Shown here: piece by piece, positions 59,669 to 64,000 of the stretch
How the letters are laid out: each line of letters opens with the position of its first letter
Position numbering within the stretch: the first letter of the stretch is position 1
Origin: Sphingobium chlorophenolicum
GTDB lineage: Bacteria; Pseudomonadota; Alphaproteobacteria; Sphingomonadales; Sphingomonadaceae
DNA length: 64,000 nt
Direction: 5' to 3'
NCBI RefSeq assembly: GCF_000722875.1
Contig: NZ_JFHR01000021.1
Location: forward strand, 1-64,000
The notes under the pieces: model-generated
What the model was told of the DNA's origin: nothing
Seen by the model: the letters and a program-made list of their open reading frames with translations, nothing else
The model's database searches: none
Translations under genes and position numbers: made by a program

Positions 59669-60835
59669 ATGAAGCTAATTGCTGTTGCGATGCTCTGGTC
59701 GCTCAACCTTCGCCATATTCGCTCCGCCGCCGCCATTGCCCGGCTCGGCAGCATCTCCGCCGCCGCGCAGACGGTCAGCATCACGCAGCCGGCGATCACC
59801 CAGGGAATCGCCCGGCTGGAGGAGCAACTGGACACCACCCTGTTCGTTCGCGGCCCCGCAGGCATGACCGCCACGCCCGCCATGCTGCTGCTGGCGCCGC
59901 GCATGGAGGCGGCGCTGACCCACATCAATTCCTCCCGCGTGACGATGGCGCAGATGCGGGCCCTGCTCGCCCTGGCCGACGGCGGCGGCTATCCGGGGGC
60001 CAGCGCCCGAAGCGGACTGGCCCAGACCACGCTGCACCGCGCGGTGCGCGACCTGTCCCTCGCGCTGCGCCGGGTTCTGGTCGATCGCCGTGGACGCGGC
60101 ATCGTCCTCACCGAAGCGGGACGGCGCACCGTGCGCAGCTTTCGCCTGGCGCGTGCCGAACTGACGGCCGGCCTCAGCGACCTTGCCGCCCTGAACGGAC
60201 GAGAGACCGGACGGATCGCGGTGGGGGCGATGCCGCTGTCGCGCGCGCGCCTGCTGCCCGCCGCCATCAACGCTTTTCGCAGGCTGCGGCCCGATGCCCA
60301 GCTTTCCGTCGTGGAAGGCTCCTTCACCGAACTGGTCGATCCGCTGCGCGATGGCGATATCGACTGCATGCTGGGCGCGCTGCGCTGGCCGTCGCCCGGC
60401 GAAGACCTGATCCAGACACCCCTGTTCGATGACCGGCCGGTCGTCATCGGGCGGCACGGGCATCCGCTGACCGGCAGCACGCCCGATCTGGCGCAGCTTG
60501 CCCGATATGACTGGATCGTCCCGCCATCCGACACGCCGCTGCGCACCCTGTGGGACCGGATGTTCCAGACGGCAAACATCGCCCTTCCCCGCGTTCCCGT
60601 CGAATGCGGGTCGGTGATGACCATCCGGGAACTGCTGCTGGACAGTGACGCGCTGACCCTGCTGTCCCACGATCAGCTTTCCGTCGAGTTGGAAGCCGGA
60701 TGGCTGAGCGTCATCGCGCAGGCCCCCCGGCAAGTCACCCGCACCATCGGCCTGACGGTGCGGGCCGACTGGCGGCCGACCGCCATGCAGGCCGATTTTC
60801 TGGACGCGATCCGGCAAACAGTGTCGATCCTATAA
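59669..60835 (+). CDS. LysR-type regulator with two N-terminal HTH segments
   Basis: A 388-residue LysR-type protein, about 85 residues longer than usual. A first winged HTH (residues about 10-75: [19 protein letters not shown]) is followed by a second similar segment (about 92-165: [17 protein letters not shown] and [14 protein letters not shown]), then a normal effector domain from about 180. It lies between the divergent ligK-ligU pair and the orf1-ligJ-ligI-ligA run, the place of LigR, the known activator of these genes in SYK-6. No clear ribosome site; ATG 59669 kept. Ligand presumably protocatechuate or a pathway intermediate. Confidence 0.88.
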   Translation: MKLIAVAMLWSLNLRHIRSAAAIARLGSISAAAQTVSITQPAITQGIARLEEQLDTTLFVRGPAGMTATPAMLLLAPRMEAALTHINSSRVTMAQMRALLALADGGGYPGASARSGLAQTTLHRAVRDLSLALRRVLVDRRGRGIVLTEAGRRTVRSFRLARAELTAGLSDLAALNGRETGRIAVGAMPLSRARLLPAAINAFRRLRPDAQLSVVEGSFTELVDPLRDGDIDCMLGALRWPSPGEDLIQTPLFDDRPVVIGRHGHPLTGSTPDLAQLARYDWIVPPSDTPLRTLWDRMFQTANIALPRVPVECGSVMTIRELLLDSDALTLLSHDQLSVELEAGWLSVIAQAPRQVTRTIGLTVRADWRPTAMQADFLDAIRQTVSIL

Positions 60836-60905
60836 TTAGCCTGTTCTAATATCCCCGACCGGGTTCCGATTGGCGCCGTCCGGCCTTGTCGCCCAAGCCC
60901 CGGCA

Positions 60906-61733
60906 ATGGACCCAGCACTTGCCCTGATCGGATTTGGCGAAGCCGGAAGCAGCTTTGCTTCGGAGGGCGCATGGCGTGGCCGCGCCAGCGGCTTCGACCG
61001 GGACTTGCGACGGGCGGCGGTCATGCGCGACATGGGCCTTCGCGCCGCCGCAGATTCTGCCGACGCGGTGGCCGGGGCAAATGCGATCCTGTCGCTCGTC
61101 ACCGCCGACCAGTCGCTCGACGCCGCGCGCGCCACGGCCGCCAACATCCCCAAGGGCGCCTTCTTCTTCGACATGAATTCCGTCGCGCCCGACACCAAGC
61201 GCCAAGCCGCCGACCTGATCGAGTCCGCTGGCGCATCCTATGTCGATGTCGCCGTCATGGCGCCGGTGCTGCCGGGCAGGCTGGCCGTCCCGCTGTTGCT
61301 GAGCGGCCCGCACGCCAGGGAGGGCGCGGCGCTGCTCGCGGCCTGCGGCTTCCGCAACATCCGGATCGTGGCGGGCGGCATCGGGCAGGCATCCACCATC
61401 AAGATGCTGCGATCCGTCTTCTACAAGGGGGTGGAGGCGCTGACCGCCGAATGCCTGCTGGCATGCCACCGCGCCGGAGTGCTGGAGGAGGTGCTGGGCA
61501 GCTTCGACGCCGACTGGGCGAAGACGGCGGATTACCGGCTCGACCGGATGCTCGCCCATGGCGCGCGGCGGGCCGCCGAGATGGCGGAATCGGCCAAGAC
61601 CCTCGACGGCCTGGGGGTCGTCCCGCTGCTGACCCGCGGCACCATCGAATGGCAGGCCGCGCTCGGTTCGCTCAGCCTTGCCCCCATCCCCGCCACCCTC
61701 GCCGCCAAGCTGGAGCGCATCGACACGCCATGA
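60906..61733 (+). CDS. NAD-binding 6-phosphogluconate-dehydrogenase-like protein (DUF1932), lig-cluster orf1 type
   Basis: A 275-residue two-domain protein: N-terminal Rossmann domain (ALALIGFGEAGSSFASE) and a helical DUF1932-type C-terminal domain starting around GQASTIKMLRSVFYKGVEA. The SYK-6 lig cluster has an uncharacterised 'orf1' of this sort. Start 60906 is the first ATG; a TTG at 60870 is possible. Its stop overlaps ligJ by four bases. It may process a side product or a stereoisomer of the pathway, but no reaction is established. Confidence 0.83.
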   Translation: MDPALALIGFGEAGSSFASEGAWRGRASGFDRDLRRAAVMRDMGLRAAADSADAVAGANAILSLVTADQSLDAARATAANIPKGAFFFDMNSVAPDTKRQAADLIESAGASYVDVAVMAPVLPGRLAVPLLLSGPHAREGAALLAACGFRNIRIVAGGIGQASTIKMLRSVFYKGVEALTAECLLACHRAGVLEEVLGSFDADWAKTADYRLDRMLAHGARRAAEMAESAKTLDGLGVVPLLTRGTIEWQAALGSLSLAPIPATLAAKLERIDTP

Positions 61734-62746
61734 TCATCGACTGCCACGGCCATTACACCACCGCGCCCGCCGCCCATGACGACTGGCGTCAGGCGCAGAA
61801 GGCCGCCTTCGCCGCCGGACGCCCCTTCCCCGCCTATCCGGCCATTTCCGACGACGAAATACGCGACACGCTGGAGGCGAACCAGATCCGCCTGATCAGG
61901 GAACGGGGAGCGGACATGACGATCTTCTCTCCCCGCGCATCGGCCATGGCGCCGCATGTCGGGGACGCCAGCGTCGCGACCACCTGGGCACAGGTCAATA
62001 ACGACCTGATCGCGCGCTGCGTCGCCCTTTATCCGGATATTTTCGCGGGCGTGTGCATGCTCCCCCAATCCCCCGAAGCGGACATGCGGGGATCGATAGA
62101 GGAATTGCGCCGCTGCGTCGGCATGGGCTTTGTCGGCTGCAATCTCAATCCCGATCCGGGCGGCGGCCATTTCCGGCACCCGCCGCTGACCGACCGCTTC
62201 TGGTATCCGTTCTACGAGGCAATGTGCGACCTCGACGTCCCGGCCATGATCCATGTGTCGGGAAGCTGCAACGCGGCGATGCATGCGACCGGCGCCTATT
62301 ATATCGCCGCCGACACCATCGCCTTCATGCAGCTTCTGGAAGGCGACCTGTTCGCCGATTTCCCCACGCTGCGCTTCATCATCCCGCATGGCGGCGGCGC
62401 TGTGCCCTATCATTGGGGCCGCTATCGGGGGCTGGCCGACATGCTGAAGAAACCCTCGCTCGACACCCATGTCATGAACAATATCTTCTTCGACACATGC
62501 GTTTATCACCAGCCCGGCGTCGACCTGCTGGCCGACGTCATCGACAGCAAGAATATCCTGTTCGGCAGCGAGATGGTGGGTGCGGTGCGCGGCATCGACC
62601 CGACCACCGGCCATTATTTCGACGACACCAAACGCTATGTCGACGCGCTCGATATCCCTGAAGCTGAAAAGCACGCGATATTCGAGGGCAATGCCCGGCG
62701 CGTCTTCCCGCGCCTCGACGCGCAGCTCCGAAAGCGGGGGCTGTGA
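61730..62746 (+). CDS. ligJ: 4-oxalomesaconate hydratase
   Basis: A 338-residue amidohydrolase-superfamily enzyme. The N-terminal metal motif is DCHGHY, later ligands are in MIHVSGSCN and FIIPHGGGAVPYHWGR, and the end block has NILFGSEMVG. It hydrates oxalomesaconate to 4-carboxy-4-hydroxy-2-oxoadipate. Length agrees with LigJ of SYK-6 (about 340). Overlaps orf1 and ligI by four and one base, so the whole run is one coupled operon. Confidence 0.93.
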   Translation: MIIDCHGHYTTAPAAHDDWRQAQKAAFAAGRPFPAYPAISDDEIRDTLEANQIRLIRERGADMTIFSPRASAMAPHVGDASVATTWAQVNNDLIARCVALYPDIFAGVCMLPQSPEADMRGSIEELRRCVGMGFVGCNLNPDPGGGHFRHPPLTDRFWYPFYEAMCDLDVPAMIHVSGSCNAAMHATGAYYIAADTIAFMQLLEGDLFADFPTLRFIIPHGGGAVPYHWGRYRGLADMLKKPSLDTHVMNNIFFDTCVYHQPGVDLLADVIDSKNILFGSEMVGAVRGIDPTTGHYFDDTKRYVDALDIPEAEKHAIFEGNARRVFPRLDAQLRKRGL

Positions 62747-63630
62747 TGGACGCGGACTGGCTGCCCTTCCATCCCGATCCCAAGCGCCCCGATTTCGCGC
62801 TGCCCCCCGATGCGATCGATGCGCATTGCCACGTCTTCGGGCCGGGCGACGTCTTTCCCTATGCGCCCGAACGCAAATATACACCGTGCGACGCGGGGAA
62901 GGATGCGCTCTTCGCGCTGCGCGACCGTCTGGGCGTCACCCGCAACGTAATCGTCCAGGCGACCTGCCACGGGGCGGACAATCGCGCCATGATTGACGCG
63001 CTGCGCCATGCGGGCGGAAGGGCGCGGGGCGTCGCCACCATCCGGCCCGACGTGCCGGACGAAGACCTCCATGCCATGCATGAAGCGGGCGTCCGGGGCG
63101 TGCGCTTCAATTTCGTCCGCCGCATCGCCGATCCCAAGCCCGACAGCCATTACCATCGCATCATAGAACGCATCGCCCCGCTCGGCTGGCATATCGTAGT
63201 CTATTTCGAGGCGGCCGACCTGGAGGAGCGCCATGAATTCCTCACCTCGCTCCCGACCATCGTGGTGGTCGACCATATGGGCAGGCCCGACGTGACCAAA
63301 AGCCCCGACGGCCCGGAATTCAGGCGCTTCCTGAATTTCATGGAACGCGACAATGTATGGACCAAGGTGACCTGTCCCGAACGCCTGTCGAAACAGCCAC
63401 CGCCCGGCTATGCCGATTTCATCCCCTTCGCTCGAACGGTGGTCGAACGCTTCCCTGACCGCGTGCTCTGGGGCACGGACTGGCCGCATCCCAATCTCAA
63501 CATGGTCGGCCATATGCCCGACGACGGCGCGTTGGTCGACCTGATCCCGACTTTCGCGACCACGGCGGACCTCCGGCAAAAGCTGCTCGTGGACAATCCC
63601 ATGCGCCTATATTGGGGAGACGCGGCGTGA
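62746..63630 (+). CDS. ligI: 2-pyrone-4,6-dicarboxylate hydrolase
   Basis: A 294-residue amidohydrolase-superfamily enzyme. DAHCHVFGPGDVFPYAPERK at the N terminus, VVVDHMGRPD in the middle and VLWGTDWPHPN near the end match LigI, which opens the lactone ring of PDC to oxalomesaconate. ATG 62746 is the start; it shares its A with the ligJ stop. The stop overlaps the GTG of ligA. Length matches LigI of SYK-6 (about 293). Confidence 0.95.
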   Translation: MDADWLPFHPDPKRPDFALPPDAIDAHCHVFGPGDVFPYAPERKYTPCDAGKDALFALRDRLGVTRNVIVQATCHGADNRAMIDALRHAGGRARGVATIRPDVPDEDLHAMHEAGVRGVRFNFVRRIADPKPDSHYHRIIERIAPLGWHIVVYFEAADLEERHEFLTSLPTIVVVDHMGRPDVTKSPDGPEFRRFLNFMERDNVWTKVTCPERLSKQPPPGYADFIPFARTVVERFPDRVLWGTDWPHPNLNMVGHMPDDGALVDLIPTFATTADLRQKLLVDNPMRLYWGDAA

Positions 63631-64000
63631 CCCAATCCATCCAGGACTATCTTGCCCAGTTCGAGGATATTCCCGGCACCCGCGTCTTCACCGCCGCCCG
63701 CGCCCGCCGGGGCTATTGGCTCAACCAGTTCGCGATGAGCCTGATGAAGCCGGAAAATCGCGACCGCTGGAAGGCCGACGAACGCGCCTATCTGGAAGAC
63801 TGGCCGTTGTCGCCGGAACAGAAGGATGCGGTGCTGGCGCGCGATTACAACCGGTGCCTCGATCTGGGCGGCAATATCTATTTCCTCGCCAAGGTCTTTT
63901 CGACCGATGGCCTCTCCTTCCTTCAGGCGGTCAGCACTATGACCGGCATGTCGGTGGAGGATTATCAGGCGATGATGCTGGCGGGCGGCCGGTCCCCGGA
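63627..64000 (+). CDS. ligA: Protocatechuate 4,5-dioxygenase alpha subunit, 3' end outside window
   Basis: The first 124 codons of LigA, starting with GTG that overlaps the ligI stop. Sequence blocks DIPGTRVFTAARARRGYWL, NQFAMSLMKPENR, and GGNIYFLAKVFSTDG followed by MTGMSVEDYQAMML are those of LigA. The full family length is about 139, so only some 15 residues are missing; ligB should follow. With LigB it opens the ring of protocatechuate at C4-C5. Confidence 0.95.
   Translation, partial: MTQSIQDYLAQFEDIPGTRVFTAARARRGYWLNQFAMSLMKPENRDRWKADERAYLEDWPLSPEQKDAVLARDYNRCLDLGGNIYFLAKVFSTDGLSFLQAVSTMTGMSVEDYQAMMLAGGRSP

Noticed and set aside
1..64000. CRISPR array, tRNA or rRNA genes
   Set aside because: I saw no regularly spaced repeats, no cloverleaf-like segment and no rRNA-like stretch on reading; a tRNA scan would be needed to exclude tRNAs fully.

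Overview
The window looks like a high-GC chromosomal or large-plasmid segment from an alphaproteobacterium of the order Sphingomonadales (Sphingobium/Novosphingobium/Sphingomonas type). The grounds are three large TonB-dependent receptors next to catabolic genes, Spinster-type MFS permeases, a Nu-type GST, a protocatechuate 4,5-cleavage (lig) cluster, and hairpin-rich intergenic repeats. All functional calls come from reading sequence and motifs; no database search was possible.

Layout. (1) 1-14.3 kb: a cut-off phosphoesterase, a TonB receptor and MFS permease, then two operons that together make a full alicyclic alcohol/ketone route: SDR alcohol dehydrogenase and Baeyer-Villiger monooxygenase (10.8-13.4 kb), and acyl-CoA ligase, a 42-codon ORF, HSL-type hydrolase, Zn-alcohol dehydrogenase and aldehyde dehydrogenase (4.3-9.6 kb), with a divergent AraC-type regulator. 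Both operons carry paired half-sites 21 bp apart. (2) 14.4-18.8 kb: a second TonB receptor, an MBL-fold hydrolase and an SDR lacking the catalytic Tyr. (3) 18.9-24.6 kb: a tripartite EmrAB/TolC-type efflux system with a TetR gene, and tandem palindromes between the divergent pump genes. (4) 24.7-52.9 kb: a large catabolic region with GST, MFS, SDRs, a Rieske oxygenase with two small partners, a CoA-transferase/HMG-CoA-lyase-like/LeuC/LeuD operon, a third TonB receptor, acyl-CoA ligase, hydrolase, VOC protein, three acyl-CoA dehydrogenases, MFE-type dehydrogenase, MaoC hydratase, thiolase plus DUF35 partner, and a second thiolase. (5) 53.1-57.8 kb: a QueG-like Fe-S protein fused to an SCP2-like domain, three NAD(P)-binding proteins and an AraC regulator. 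(6) 57.9-64 kb: protocatechuate meta-cleavage genes ligU and ligK on one strand; LysR regulator, orf1-like dehydrogenase, ligJ, ligI and ligA on the other, with ligA cut by the window end.

Two signals stand out. First, an 18-bp inverted repeat, GTCCC-N8-GGGAC, occurs as four perfect copies and two degenerate ones, all 60-105 bp upstream of the operons of region 4. This suggests one unidentified regulator controls that whole region. Second, a complete 2,546-bp IS1595-family transposon (24-bp inverted repeats, 22/24 identical; 8-bp target duplication AAAGAAAA) carries three non-transposase genes and sits exactly in the U-tract of the third TonB receptor's Rho-independent terminator.

The only gene-free stretch over 300 bp is 13394-13838. 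It holds the putative AraC half-sites of the monooxygenase operon (13472-13507) and a separate 18-bp direct repeat (13630-13722), and nothing else that I can recognise. No rRNA, tRNA or CRISPR array was seen.
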